From the NCBI RefSeq assembly GCF_007846085.1, contig NZ_VOEJ01000007.1, forward strand, positions 124,001 through 188,000: DNA of 64,000 nt. Reading direction: 5' to 3'. The position numbers were made by a program, and so were the translations under genes. The DNA is from Mucilaginibacter pallidiroseus (lineage in GTDB: Bacteria; Bacteroidota; Bacteroidia; Sphingobacteriales; Sphingobacteriaceae). Position 1 is the stretch's first letter. Every line of letters begins with the position of its first letter. The notes beneath the pieces are model-generated. The model saw only the letters and a list, made by a program, of their open reading frames with translations. It made no database searches and was not told where the DNA came from. Of the stretch, positions 8,863-16,930 are shown one piece after another.

Positions 8863-9078
8863 ATGAAAATAAAAATCATAACATTAGCTATTGCATCCGT
8901 ACTTGCCGTAACGGCCTGCAACAGCCAGTCTGCAAAAACACAAACCAAGGTCGGCGAGAAAACTGCTGCTGCAAAAAAGTACTACTGCACCATGCACCCG
9001 GAAATAGGTTCGGACACGCCAGGCACTTGTTCGAAATGCGGCATGGACCTGGTGGAACGGGATACTGTAGCGAAGTAA
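8863..9078 (+). CDS. Heavy-metal-binding-domain lipoprotein
   Basis: 71 residues. Lipobox LAVTAC gives a lipidated Cys19, so it is an envelope lipoprotein. After a Lys/Gln linker comes the HMBD signature YYCTMHPEIGSDTPGTCSKC and GMDLV, the short zinc-ribbon-like domain found in CusB-type efflux adaptors and copper/silver proteins. It follows the PepSY gene by 8 bases. Its presence is the strongest pointer to copper (or a similar soft metal) as the cargo of the whole operon. Function as a periplasmic metal buffer is an inference. Confidence 0.85.
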   Translation: MKIKIITLAIASVLAVTACNSQSAKTQTKVGEKTAAAKKYYCTMHPEIGSDTPGTCSKCGMDLVERDTVAK

Positions 9079-9099
9079 TTCATCATTGTCTATTCCTAT

Positions 9100-9180
9100 G
9101 TCATTGCGAGTAGCATAGCGACGTGGCAATCTATCGCATTCATGATCAATGCGACGAGATTGCTTCGTTGTCGCTTGCAC
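9100..9180. repeat. Dispersed palindromic repeat, family A (copy 1)
   Basis: Begins GTCATTGCGAG and contains the imperfect palindrome GGCAATCTATCGCATT ... AATGCGACGAGATTGC. A second copy with the same layout is at 52769-52847. The shape is that of a REP-like intergenic element. It starts 22 bases after the metal operon and may act as its 3' hairpin. Confidence 0.75.
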
Positions 9181-9298
9181 GTTTATTTTGATTAGTTTTA
9201 AGTCATTGCAATCAGCGTAGTAATAAGGCAAGGCAATCAGGTAATTAGTGCTTCGTTAGTAACGGCTGTGATAATTAAGTTAGACCTGTGGATGTCAC

Positions 9299-9571
9299 TT
9301 TCTTTTCTCCCAAAAGAAAGTAACCAAAGAAAAGTCGCAGCTTGGTAACGCCCTATTAAAGTCAGTGCTTCAGCAATGTCTGTGCTATCCGTGCGTTACA
9401 CTATGCTGCATTTTGAGCCTAAATCAGGACAGTGCTATTGAATTACGATAATTTTTTAATAAAGCGAAGAGCGATGGCTCCGATGAAAAAGCAAGGCCGA
9501 TGCGTTGGAACAGCACGATGAAGATTATTAAAGTAACTAAGCCTAGCGGCTATTAACGACTAATCTTCATC
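9299..9571. repeat. Composite intergenic repeat, family B (copy 1)
   Basis: Three modules recur near 50.5-50.8 kb in a different order: a hairpin CTTTCTTTT/AAAAGAAAG (9299-9320); a block with CTGTGCTATCC and GCGTTACACTAT (9371-9403); and a block AAGAGCGATGGC...AAGGCCGATGCG (about 9467-9504). It ends with an 11-base perfect inverted repeat, GATGAAGATTA (9517-9527) and TAATCTTCATC (9561-9571). No credible gene lies in the 590-base gap 9079-9667; apart from repeats A and B and a promoter box I see nothing in it. Confidence 0.65.
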
Positions 9572-9640
9572 AATGTCAAAAACCTATAAATACTGATTTC
9601 TTTTTTACTTTCTGCTTACCCTTCACAAAACCACCCCGGC

Positions 9641-9648
9641 TATCTTTA
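9641..9648 (+). promoter_or_regulatory. Candidate -7 box (variant TATCTTTA)
   Basis: TATCTTTA, one base from TAnnTTTG, 19 bases before the ATG of the FrnE-like gene. Confidence 0.4.
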
Positions 9649-9667
9649 CATAACAAGATATACGCTT

Positions 9668-10357
9668 ATGAAAGTTGAAATTTGGTCTGACGTGATGTGC
9701 CCGTTTTGCTATATCGGCAAGCGCAGGTTTGAAGCTGCCTTGCAAACATTTGAGCATAAAGACGCTATTGAGGTGGAGTGGAAAAGCTTTCAGCTTAACC
9801 CGGACATGGTTACCGATCCTTCTTTAAACATCAGCCAGTACCTGGCAGACGTAAAAGGCTGGACGTTGGACTACGCCCAACAGATGAATAACCACGTAAC
9901 TCAAATGGCCGCCGAAGCCGGCTTAACCTACAACTTTGATAAAGCCGTTGTTGCAAACAGCTTCAACGCGCACCGCTTTACGCACCTGGCTAAACAACAT
10001 GGCCTTGGCGATGCTGCAGAAGAGCAATTGTTTAAAGCATATTTTACCGACGGTAAAAACACCGACGATGCCGAAACACTTGCAGCCCTCGGCGAAGCAA
10101 TTGGGCTAAAACGTGAGGAGGTGCTTAGTATGCTAAACAGTGATGCTTACACCGATGCTGTTAAATATGATATTGCACAGGCGCAGCAACTAGGCATAAG
10201 GGGCGTACCGTTTTTTGTGATGAACAATAAATATGGCGTATCCGGAGCGCAGGCTACCGAGGTATTTACACAAACGCTTGAAAAGGCATTTGCCGAAACC
10301 AAGGCCAAGCTTGATGTGGTTGAGGGCCCAAATTGCGGGCCGGATGGTAACTGTTAA
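9668..10357 (+). CDS. DsbA family oxidoreductase, FrnE-like
   Basis: 229 residues, no signal peptide, so cytoplasmic. A thioredoxin-fold start MKVEIWSDVMCPFCYIGKRR carries the CxxC active site as Cys11-Pro-Phe-Cys14; the helical insertion follows, with ANSFNAHRF and KAYFTDGKN typical of FrnE/2-hydroxychromene-2-carboxylate isomerase relatives; the cis-Pro loop is RGVPFFV near residue 180. The C-terminus ends in a short Cys pair (GPNCGPDGNC). FrnE proteins are disulfide oxidoreductases linked to oxidative stress in Deinococcus; the native substrate here is unknown. It stands alone, with its own promoter box. Confidence 0.88.
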   Translation: MKVEIWSDVMCPFCYIGKRRFEAALQTFEHKDAIEVEWKSFQLNPDMVTDPSLNISQYLADVKGWTLDYAQQMNNHVTQMAAEAGLTYNFDKAVVANSFNAHRFTHLAKQHGLGDAAEEQLFKAYFTDGKNTDDAETLAALGEAIGLKREEVLSMLNSDAYTDAVKYDIAQAQQLGIRGVPFFVMNNKYGVSGAQATEVFTQTLEKAFAETKAKLDVVEGPNCGPDGNC

Positions 10358-10395
10358 CCATCAATATACTGCAAGTAAATACGATAGGTTTTTTG

Positions 10396-10403
10396 TAGAT
10401 TTG
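10396..10403 (+). promoter_or_regulatory. Candidate -7 box TAGATTTG
   Basis: Exact TAnnTTTG match 17 bases before the ATG of the lipoprotein gene. Confidence 0.5.
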
Positions 10404-10420
10404 TTTGTAAACACACCTGC

Positions 10421-10864
10421 ATGAAAAATCTTATCAAGCTTTTTTTGTCGTTTTTTGCAATTGCTATGCTTGTTTCGGGCTGCAAACTTGATCCGCCAGA
10501 CTATGCCGAAGGGGTTGAAACAAAGCTTGGAACAGGCACTTACACCATTAACGGTGCTACAACAACCCGTAATAACCTATCGTTTGTTGTTACGCCCGCA
10601 GATGGTGCCACCCCTGCATCAATATCGATAGGTAATGATATTGATTTTGGTATTGCCAGCGAACTGCCTTCAGGTAATGGTGCAATTGAAGGTATATTTA
10701 TCATCGGTGATCAGTTTGGCTCGGGCACGGTTACATTTACAACCAACAGCGCCACATCAAACTCAAAAGGTACCGTTAAAGGAACATTTACAGGCGAACT
10801 TGTGGTTGATATAAATAACGGCACAACAATACCGTTTACGGGCACTTTTGATATTACGCAATAA
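10421..10864 (+). CDS. Small lipoprotein of unknown function
   Basis: 147 residues. Signal peptide with lipobox MLVSGC (Cys at about residue 21). The mature part is Thr/Gly/Ser-rich and beta-strand-like: GTYTINGATTTRNNL, ASISIGNDIDFGIAS, IIGDQFGSGTVTFTTNS, KGTVKGTFTGELVV, IPFTGTFDITQ. This is the look of small surface beta-sandwich lipoproteins in Bacteroidetes; no named family recognised. Own promoter box upstream; MFS gene follows after 36 bases. Confidence 0.75.
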   Translation: MKNLIKLFLSFFAIAMLVSGCKLDPPDYAEGVETKLGTGTYTINGATTTRNNLSFVVTPADGATPASISIGNDIDFGIASELPSGNGAIEGIFIIGDQFGSGTVTFTTNSATSNSKGTVKGTFTGELVVDINNGTTIPFTGTFDITQ

Positions 10865-10900
10865 CAGCTAAGCTACCGCTAAGGTAATAGACTTCTTCAT

Positions 10901-12049
10901 TTGGAAACTACTTTATCATCATACCTGTACTCAAGAAAAGTTTTTCGCGCGGCCGTTGGGACCATGTTTTTTATGGCGGGGCTTTGCTTTGCCAGTTGGG
11001 CATCGCGCATAGCAACCATACAACAAAACTTAGGTTTAAGTGATGCTGCATTAGGCGGTGTGTTATTCGCCCTGCCGGTTGGCCTGATGTGCTCTCTCCC
11101 ATTTTCGGGATGGATAATAACCAAGATAGGTAGTCGTAAATTATTGATATCAGCTATAACGCTGTACAGCCTAGCCCTTGTTACACTGGGGTTGGCTCAA
11201 AATACTTTTCAGTTAATTATATGCTTACTCGTATTTGGTTTTACAAGCAATGCCGTAAATATATCTGTAAATACCCAGGCAGTAGCTGTTGAGAAAGCTT
11301 ACAAAAAGCCCATATTGGCATCATTTCATGGTTTATGGAGCCTTGCCGGTTTTACAGGGGCGGGCATTGGCACTATCATGATAGCCAACCATGTGATCCC
11401 ACCCTATCATTTTAGCATAGTGCTGAGCATTATCTTGATCGTGACGATCATCACATCCAAATATTTAAAAGATGACAAGGTAGCTGATGCCGGACCGGTA
11501 TTTGTAATGCCCGATAACTCGTTGATAAAACTCGGCATAATTGCCTTCTGCTCGATGATATGTGAGGGCGCAATGTTCGATTGGAGCGTGATTTACTTTA
11601 AAAAAGTTGTGCTGGCACCTGTCGCTTTAGTTGGTTTGGGCTACACCGCATTTATGTTTACCATGGCAACAGGCCGCTTCATTGCCGACTCATTTGCCCA
11701 CAGGTTTGGCCTTAAACGCACGTTGCAGGTGAGCGGCTTACTAACAGCAACTGGACTAACTATTGCAGTATTATTTCCGCAACTTTATACGGCATTGCTT
11801 GGCTTTTTGCTGGTTGGCTTTGGCGTATCATCTGTAGTGCCGCTTGTTTATAGCGCCGCCGGTAAATCAAAAACCATGGCACCCGGTGTTGCAATAGCAG
11901 CAGTATCTACCATAAGCTTTATGGGCTTTTTAATAGGCCCGCCGGTTATAGGTTTTATTGCCGGACTGGCCACACTAAAGGCATCCTTTATACTTATAGC
12001 CGCAATGGGCCTAAGTGTTTTCGTACTATCAACCAAGGCAAAAATCTAA
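10901..12049 (+). CDS. MFS transporter
   Basis: 382 residues with about 12 hydrophobic segments. The start is taken as TTG 10901 (METTLSSYLYSRKVF...), because the next in-frame ATG would lie inside the first membrane helix. Motif A-like loop GWIITKIGSRK follows helix 2, and GRFIADSFAHRFGLKR is the counterpart in the second half. The sequence resembles the YbjJ/fucose-permease-like MFS group of Bacteroidetes; substrate cannot be read. Its stop overlaps the stop of the converging 90-residue gene by 4 bases. Confidence 0.87.
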   Translation: METTLSSYLYSRKVFRAAVGTMFFMAGLCFASWASRIATIQQNLGLSDAALGGVLFALPVGLMCSLPFSGWIITKIGSRKLLISAITLYSLALVTLGLAQNTFQLIICLLVFGFTSNAVNISVNTQAVAVEKAYKKPILASFHGLWSLAGFTGAGIGTIMIANHVIPPYHFSIVLSIILIVTIITSKYLKDDKVADAGPVFVMPDNSLIKLGIIAFCSMICEGAMFDWSVIYFKKVVLAPVALVGLGYTAFMFTMATGRFIADSFAHRFGLKRTLQVSGLLTATGLTIAVLFPQLYTALLGFLLVGFGVSSVVPLVYSAAGKSKTMAPGVAIAAVSTISFMGFLIGPPVIGFIAGLATLKASFILIAAMGLSVFVLSTKAKI

Positions 12050-12318
12050 TCGCCTTTTTCCAGGTCGTACTCGGTGGGATTTAGTATGTATTCGAAGGTT
12101 TCGTGCCCGTTATGAAATATAAACTTCAAGCGCTCTTTTGGTAGCGTAATATCCAATGACACGGCTGCCAGCGTTTGGGGCAGGTTATCACGAATCACTT
12201 TAAGATCGGTTACATTGGGCATCTCCACGTAAATGTCCTTGCCCTGCGGTTCAATTTTCCAACCGTTCAGGCCCGCTCCGCTTAAAACATCTATCCACTT
12301 TTGCTGATAAGCACTCAT
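12046..12318 (-). CDS. Conserved-looking hypothetical protein, 90 aa
   Basis: 90 residues, soluble, no signal peptide. Alternating strand/helix pattern: MSAYQQKWIDVLSGAGLNGW, KDIYVEMPNVTDLKVIRDNLP, LDITLPKERLKFIFHNGHETFEYIL. Family not recognised. The codon use and a start close to a 60-base gap from the GH26 gene make it a likely real gene, possibly co-transcribed behind GH26. It converges on and overlaps the MFS stop. Confidence 0.65.
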   Translation of the reverse strand: MSAYQQKWIDVLSGAGLNGWKIEPQGKDIYVEMPNVTDLKVIRDNLPQTLAAVSLDITLPKERLKFIFHNGHETFEYILNPTEYDLEKGD

Positions 12319-12380
12319 AGCTTTTAAAATTAGTACATCATATCAACATGGTTGGGGATATTAAGTTTGTATAATTTAGG

Positions 12381-13502
12381 CTATTTAAAAGCTGTAATGT
12401 ATTTACCATACACGGCAAGCGGCGTTACCCTGTTCTGAAAAAGCATTTTGGAGCTTTTAAAAAACTTTCGAAAATCGCCCTCACTTACTTGCCCGGGATA
12501 TGGCACATAGTAATGATCGTGCCGTCCGTTGCGCCATGCCATTACGTACGATAGCTTGTGCTTCGAAAGAACCGGTAACAACTCTTTGGTCCACCAGTCA
12601 GATTGTGGTATTTGCTCATAGCCTGTTTCGGCAAGGCAGGTAAGCTTTTTGGTTTTGGCGGCGATTGCCTCAAGCAGGGTGAGGCGTTTATCTAAATTAG
12701 ACACATACTGCTTTACATCTTTGTAGCAATAGTTATCAAAGCCTATAAAATCCACATATTCGTTCCCGGGGTAGCGCAACATAAAATCTGACTCAGCGTC
12801 GAAATCCGCTACAGAAAATACGATAAGCAGGTTATGCAGCCGCTTGTTAACACGCAGGTAATTGATGGTAAATTGCCAAAGGCTTTTAAACTCCTCAGGC
12901 GTGCTTAATTTGGCTCCCCACCAAAACCAGCCGCCGGTTAATTCATGAAACGGCCGGAATAATACCGGGATGGGTTCGCCTTGGTGACCTTTCATTGCGG
13001 CCAGGTGTTTGGCTGCCTTATCTAAATAGGTAACGTATGTTTGATGTTGCGCACCACCCGGCAATAGCTCTTTGATGGTTACCGTTGTGGTATCCCATGC
13101 ATCCTTGCCGGTAACCGGGTTATCCATGTGCCAGCAAAATGTATTTATCCCTCCCCTGTCGTAAGCTTCGCGCACAAGGTCCTTCTGCCAGTAAAACGGG
13201 ATGCCGTTTATATCGCGCAGGCTATCCTTCTCTATCTTAGCCAAATCCCATCCGTAAACTGCAGGATAGCTGCCTGTAACAAACTTCACGTCAGATTTTC
13301 CCTGCTCCATGCACCAGCCAACGCCGTATGCGGTATCATCATGATGGCCAAACATGATACCCGCGTCTGTAAGTCTTTGCATACTGTTATACAATTCGCG
13401 GGTTTCATTGGTTGCCTGTGCATCGCTGGGGGCACTAAGCTGGCCCATCACTTTAGTTGATGTCAACATTGCCAGGATTATCATAAAGCAAAGGCTTTTC
13501 AT
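12381..13502 (-). CDS. GH26 beta-mannanase
   Basis: 373 residues; signal peptide ends near Gln21 (KVMGQL), so exported. The (beta/alpha)8 GH26 catalytic signatures are present: acid/base Glu187 in RPFHELTGGWFWW and nucleophile Glu292 in CLAETGYE, 105 residues apart as usual for clan GH-A. Other hallmarks are MFGHHDDTAYG near the N-terminus and TFCWHMDNP. The enzyme would hydrolyse internal beta-1,4-mannosidic bonds of mannans or glucomannans. No PUL partners lie beside it. Confidence 0.93.
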   Translation of the reverse strand: MKSLCFMIILAMLTSTKVMGQLSAPSDAQATNETRELYNSMQRLTDAGIMFGHHDDTAYGVGWCMEQGKSDVKFVTGSYPAVYGWDLAKIEKDSLRDINGIPFYWQKDLVREAYDRGGINTFCWHMDNPVTGKDAWDTTTVTIKELLPGGAQHQTYVTYLDKAAKHLAAMKGHQGEPIPVLFRPFHELTGGWFWWGAKLSTPEEFKSLWQFTINYLRVNKRLHNLLIVFSVADFDAESDFMLRYPGNEYVDFIGFDNYCYKDVKQYVSNLDKRLTLLEAIAAKTKKLTCLAETGYEQIPQSDWWTKELLPVLSKHKLSYVMAWRNGRHDHYYVPYPGQVSEGDFRKFFKSSKMLFQNRVTPLAVYGKYITAFK

Positions 13503-13745
13503 AGCTTACAAGAAGTTTACTGCGCTAAGATAACCATGTATGGACGATTACTGTAAGGGTTAAGCTTTAAATTGTTCGATGCTAAAACTTATTGAGGTTG
13601 AAAACATTTGCAACATCAAAACATTTACCCCTTAACTTTATTGTTCAAGAAGTCGAATTATCTAAATATTGTAATATTAGCAATATATATATTATAACCA
13701 GCAAACAATTAGGGCCTATAAGTTATCTATATTTTACATTAATCA

Positions 13746-13753
13746 TACCTTTG
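13746..13753 (+). promoter_or_regulatory. -7 box TACCTTTG for the MlaEFD operon
   Basis: Exact TAnnTTTG match eight bases before ATG 13762, at the end of a 259-base AT-rich divergent gap (13503-13761) in which I see nothing else definite. Confidence 0.55.
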
Positions 13754-13761
13754 CCCCATTA

Positions 13762-14571
13762 ATGGAAACCGCCGAAAGTACACCCAAATCGCAGCCCTCC
13801 CGCATTGACAGAATGCGTTCGGCGGTGGCCGATTTTTTCCTGATGCTTTACAGGATCTATCTCTTTTTCCTTCAGTTTTTCAAAGAGGTTTTTCTGCCCC
13901 CTTATGAGTGGAAAGAGGTTTTCAGGCAATGTTATGAAGTTGGTGTAAGGTCATTTACACTTATAACGCTTACAGGGTTTATTATAGGTGTAATATTTAC
14001 AAAACAAAGCCGCCCTTCATTATTGGAGTTTGGCGCAACATCATGGTTGCCATCATTGGTATCCATTGCCATAATGAAAGCATTGGCACCGTTGGTTACG
14101 GCGCTTATTGCTGCCGGTAAGGTTGGCTCAAGCATTGGTGCCGAACTTGGCTCGATGCGGGTTACCGAACAGATTGACGCCATGGAAGTATCGGGCACCA
14201 AACCTTTCAAATTTTTGGTCTGCACCCGCGTATTGGCCACTACCTTAAGTATACCACTTTTGGCAATTTATGTGGCACTAATTGCCCTGTTAGGCGGTTA
14301 CCTTAATATCAACCAGAACGAGGGCACCAGTTACAGCACATTTATACAGCAGGCTTTTGAGCCATTAACCTTTGTTGACTTTTGGGCATCATTAGCTAAA
14401 GCCGTTGTGTTTGGGTTTACTATAGGTATAGTTGGTTGCTACCAGGGCTACAATGCCGATAAGGGTACCGAAGGTGTTGGTAAAGCAGCCAATGGCGCGG
14501 TGGTAACTGCCATGTTTATTGTATTTATTGAAGAAGTATTAATTGTACAAATTGCCGGTTGGTTCCGCTAA
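13762..14571 (+). CDS. MlaE-type ABC transporter permease
   Basis: 269 residues, about five or six membrane helices after a cytoplasmic amphipathic N-terminus. Family signatures: GFIIGVIFTKQSRPSL, ALAPLVTALIAAGKVGSSIGAELGSM, VTEQIDAMEVSGTKP and IGIVGCYQGYNADKGTEGVG. MlaE/TtgB-like permeases move phospholipids between the inner membrane and MCE-protein tunnels to keep outer-membrane asymmetry. It starts an operon with the ATPase (7-base gap) and MCE protein, a complete set. Confidence 0.92.
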   Translation: METAESTPKSQPSRIDRMRSAVADFFLMLYRIYLFFLQFFKEVFLPPYEWKEVFRQCYEVGVRSFTLITLTGFIIGVIFTKQSRPSLLEFGATSWLPSLVSIAIMKALAPLVTALIAAGKVGSSIGAELGSMRVTEQIDAMEVSGTKPFKFLVCTRVLATTLSIPLLAIYVALIALLGGYLNINQNEGTSYSTFIQQAFEPLTFVDFWASLAKAVVFGFTIGIVGCYQGYNADKGTEGVGKAANGAVVTAMFIVFIEEVLIVQIAGWFR

Positions 14572-14578
14572 TTGATAT

Positions 14579-15352
14579 ATGCAAAAGGAAAAAGTAAATA
14601 TCGATAAGAGTAATGAAGTGATCCGCATCAGAGGGCTTGAAAAGTCTTTTGGCGATTATCACGTTTTGCGCGGCATCGACCTTGATTTGTATCAGGGCGA
14701 GAACCTGGTTGTACTTGGCCGCTCGGGTACCGGTAAATCTGTGCTAATAAAGTTAATTTCCGGTTTGTTGAGGCCCGAGCAAGGCAGTATAAATGTTTTG
14801 GGTAATGATGTGATCAACATAACCGAACGTGAACTGGAAGCACTACGTATCCGCATCGGGTTTTCCTTTCAGAATAGTGCGCTGTATGATAGTATGACCA
14901 TACGCAAAAATCTGGAGTTTCCGCTGGTGCGTAACCGCAAAAACCTTACCCGTAAGGAGATTGATGATAACGTGCACAGCGTGCTGGAAGCAGTGGGCCT
15001 TTTACAAACCATCAATCAGATGCCAGCCGAACTTTCGGGCGGGCAACGCAAGCGTATAGGTATAGCGCGCACGCTGATATTAAACCCGGAGATTATGCTG
15101 TATGACGAACCTACAGCCGGCCTTGACCCTATTACTTGTATTGAAATTAACGACCTGATAAACGAGGTACAGCAACGCTATAACACATCATCCATTATTA
15201 TTACGCACGATTTAACGTGTGCAAAACAAGTTGGCGACCGCGTAGCCATGCTGCTCGACGGGCAGTTTCAACGCGTGGGAACTTTTGACGAAGTTTTTGC
15301 GACGGATGACCCTCGCGTTAAACCGTTTTACAATTACAATTTTACAGAATAA
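14579..15352 (+). CDS. MlaF-type ABC transporter ATP-binding protein
   Basis: 257 residues. Walker A GRSGTGKS, Q-loop SFQNSALYDSMT, signature LSGGQRKR, Walker B IMLYDEPTAGLDP and H-loop THD are all intact. The phrase FQNSALYDSMTIRKNLEFPL is characteristic of MlaF/Ttg2A lipid transporters rather than nutrient importers. It powers the neighbouring permease. Confidence 0.93.
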   Translation: MQKEKVNIDKSNEVIRIRGLEKSFGDYHVLRGIDLDLYQGENLVVLGRSGTGKSVLIKLISGLLRPEQGSINVLGNDVINITERELEALRIRIGFSFQNSALYDSMTIRKNLEFPLVRNRKNLTRKEIDDNVHSVLEAVGLLQTINQMPAELSGGQRKRIGIARTLILNPEIMLYDEPTAGLDPITCIEINDLINEVQQRYNTSSIIITHDLTCAKQVGDRVAMLLDGQFQRVGTFDEVFATDDPRVKPFYNYNFTE

Positions 15353-15370
15353 TATTATTACCATTTATAT

Positions 15371-16360
15371 ATGGACGCAGCAGAAAGAAAAAGATCAGTT
15401 TTGGTAGGCGTGTTTATCTTTTTAGGGGTAGCACTGTTTATCATAGGGATATTAACCCTCGGCGGATCGCAAAAAACATTTGTAAAAAGTATACACATCA
15501 GCGCTGTGTTCAGCGATGTGCAGGGCCTTAAAAAAGGTAACAATGTTTGGTTCTCGGGTGTTAAGGTAGGAACTATAAAAGACGTTAAGTTTGTTGGTAC
15601 ATCGCAGGTTAATGTAACTATGAGCGTTGATGCGGCAACACAGCCTTACATACATAAAAACTCAGGGGTGCGTATCAGCAGCGATGGTTTGATAGGTAAC
15701 AAGATCATTGTTATCGACGGTGGCAGTCCATCAGCACCGGTAATTGCCGATGGCGATGTTTTGCAGACCGAAAAAATGCTGTCTACAGATGATATCATGA
15801 AAACGTTGCAGCAAAACAATCAAAACCTGCTTGCCATCACTACCGACTTTAAAACCCTCGGCCACGAGATATTGGCCGGCAAAGGTACCGTGGGTGCATT
15901 ATTAGCCGATAGTTCAATGGCAATGCAATTACGTTCGGCAATGAAAAACCTGCAGGCTACTACAGAGAGTGCATCGCGTATGGCTGTGCAGCTTAACAAG
16001 TTCACCGCTAAAATGAACACCAGAGGTGGCCTCGCCGATAATTTACTGACCGATACTGTTACATTTAACAGGATTCGCGCTTCGGCGACACAGTTTCAGC
16101 AGGCGGCAAATAATGTAAGCGAAATGACTATCAACTTAAACAAGGCAAGTAACAAGCTTAACAGTACAGATAATGCAATAGGCATTTTACTTAACGATCC
16201 TAAAAGCGCCGCTAAAGTACAAAGCACCATAAACTACCTGCAGCAAAGCTCAGTTAAGCTTAACGATGATTTGGAAGCGGTGCAGCATAACTTTTTACTG
16301 CGCGGTTTCTTTAAAAAACGCGAGAAAGCAAAACAGGATAGCCTTAATGGCAAATTATAA
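15371..16360 (+). CDS. MlaD-type MCE domain protein
   Basis: 329 residues. One N-terminal membrane helix (about 10-30, VGVFIFLGVALFIIGIL) followed by an MCE domain (about 40-118, AVFSDVQGLKKGNNVWFSGVKVG ... GNKIIVIDGG). The remainder is a long helical/low-complexity tail rich in Asn, Gln and Thr (MKNLQATTESASRMAVQLN, NKASNKLNSTDNAIGILLNDP), as in periplasmic MCE proteins that form coiled tubes. It would receive lipids from the MlaEF complex in the periplasm. A terminator follows. Confidence 0.92.
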   Translation: MDAAERKRSVLVGVFIFLGVALFIIGILTLGGSQKTFVKSIHISAVFSDVQGLKKGNNVWFSGVKVGTIKDVKFVGTSQVNVTMSVDAATQPYIHKNSGVRISSDGLIGNKIIVIDGGSPSAPVIADGDVLQTEKMLSTDDIMKTLQQNNQNLLAITTDFKTLGHEILAGKGTVGALLADSSMAMQLRSAMKNLQATTESASRMAVQLNKFTAKMNTRGGLADNLLTDTVTFNRIRASATQFQQAANNVSEMTINLNKASNKLNSTDNAIGILLNDPKSAAKVQSTINYLQQSSVKLNDDLEAVQHNFLLRGFFKKREKAKQDSLNGKL

Positions 16361-16370
16361 ACAAAACAAC

Positions 16371-16399
16371 AAAGAGCGGCAACCAAACCGCTCTTTTTA
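16371..16399 (+). terminator. Rho-independent terminator of the MlaEFD operon
   Basis: Perfect 9-base arms AAAGAGCGG and CCGCTCTTT, 8-base loop, then TTTATT. Located 10 bases after the MCE gene. Confidence 0.85.
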
Positions 16400-16453
16400 T
16401 TTAAATACACCACCCAATCAAAAACCTAAAAGCACCACACCTGTTGTTACAGC

Positions 16454-16930
16454 ATGGCAAACGGAAAAGTATTATTCCAGGTAATTGGTTTAGGCGCAGT
16501 AGCAGGTATGCGCGCATCATTGGCAACAGCTATTACAAGTAACTATCTACGCAATCATCCAAATCCTGCAATCAGCAGGTCGATGTTCAGATTTATGCAG
16601 ATGCCGGTGACTGCGGTAACTACACAGTTGGTATCTGCGGCAGAAATAAGCAACGATAAAATGCCCGGCACGCCCGACAGGATAGAACCGTCACAAGTAG
16701 CGGCCAGGGTACTATCAGGCGCGTTTGTAGGTGCAACCATTGCTAAAGCCAATAGGGAAAGTATACTTACCGGCATGTTACTGGGTGGTGCATCAGCATT
16801 GGCTGTAACATTTGGCAGTTTCTTTTTGCGCCAATACGTAGAAGAAAACACGCACTTAACCGATCCTGTTGCCGGTGCTTTCGAGGATGCCTTTGCGATA
16901 GGCAGCGGCGTATCACTTATGAAAATTTAA
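16454..16930 (+). CDS. DUF4126-like small membrane protein
   Basis: 158 residues. Starts MANGKVLFQVIGLGAVAGMRASLATAI, close to the G-x-R-S start of DUF4126 proteins, then three further hydrophobic segments (VAARVLSGAFVGATIAKA, LLGGASALAVTFGSFFL, AFEDAFAIGSGVSLM). A Gly/Ala-rich membrane protein of unknown function. Its stop overlaps that of the converging CarboxypepD_reg gene by 4 bases. The family call is from resemblance only. Confidence 0.75.
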   Translation: MANGKVLFQVIGLGAVAGMRASLATAITSNYLRNHPNPAISRSMFRFMQMPVTAVTTQLVSAAEISNDKMPGTPDRIEPSQVAARVLSGAFVGATIAKANRESILTGMLLGGASALAVTFGSFFLRQYVEENTHLTDPVAGAFEDAFAIGSGVSLMKI

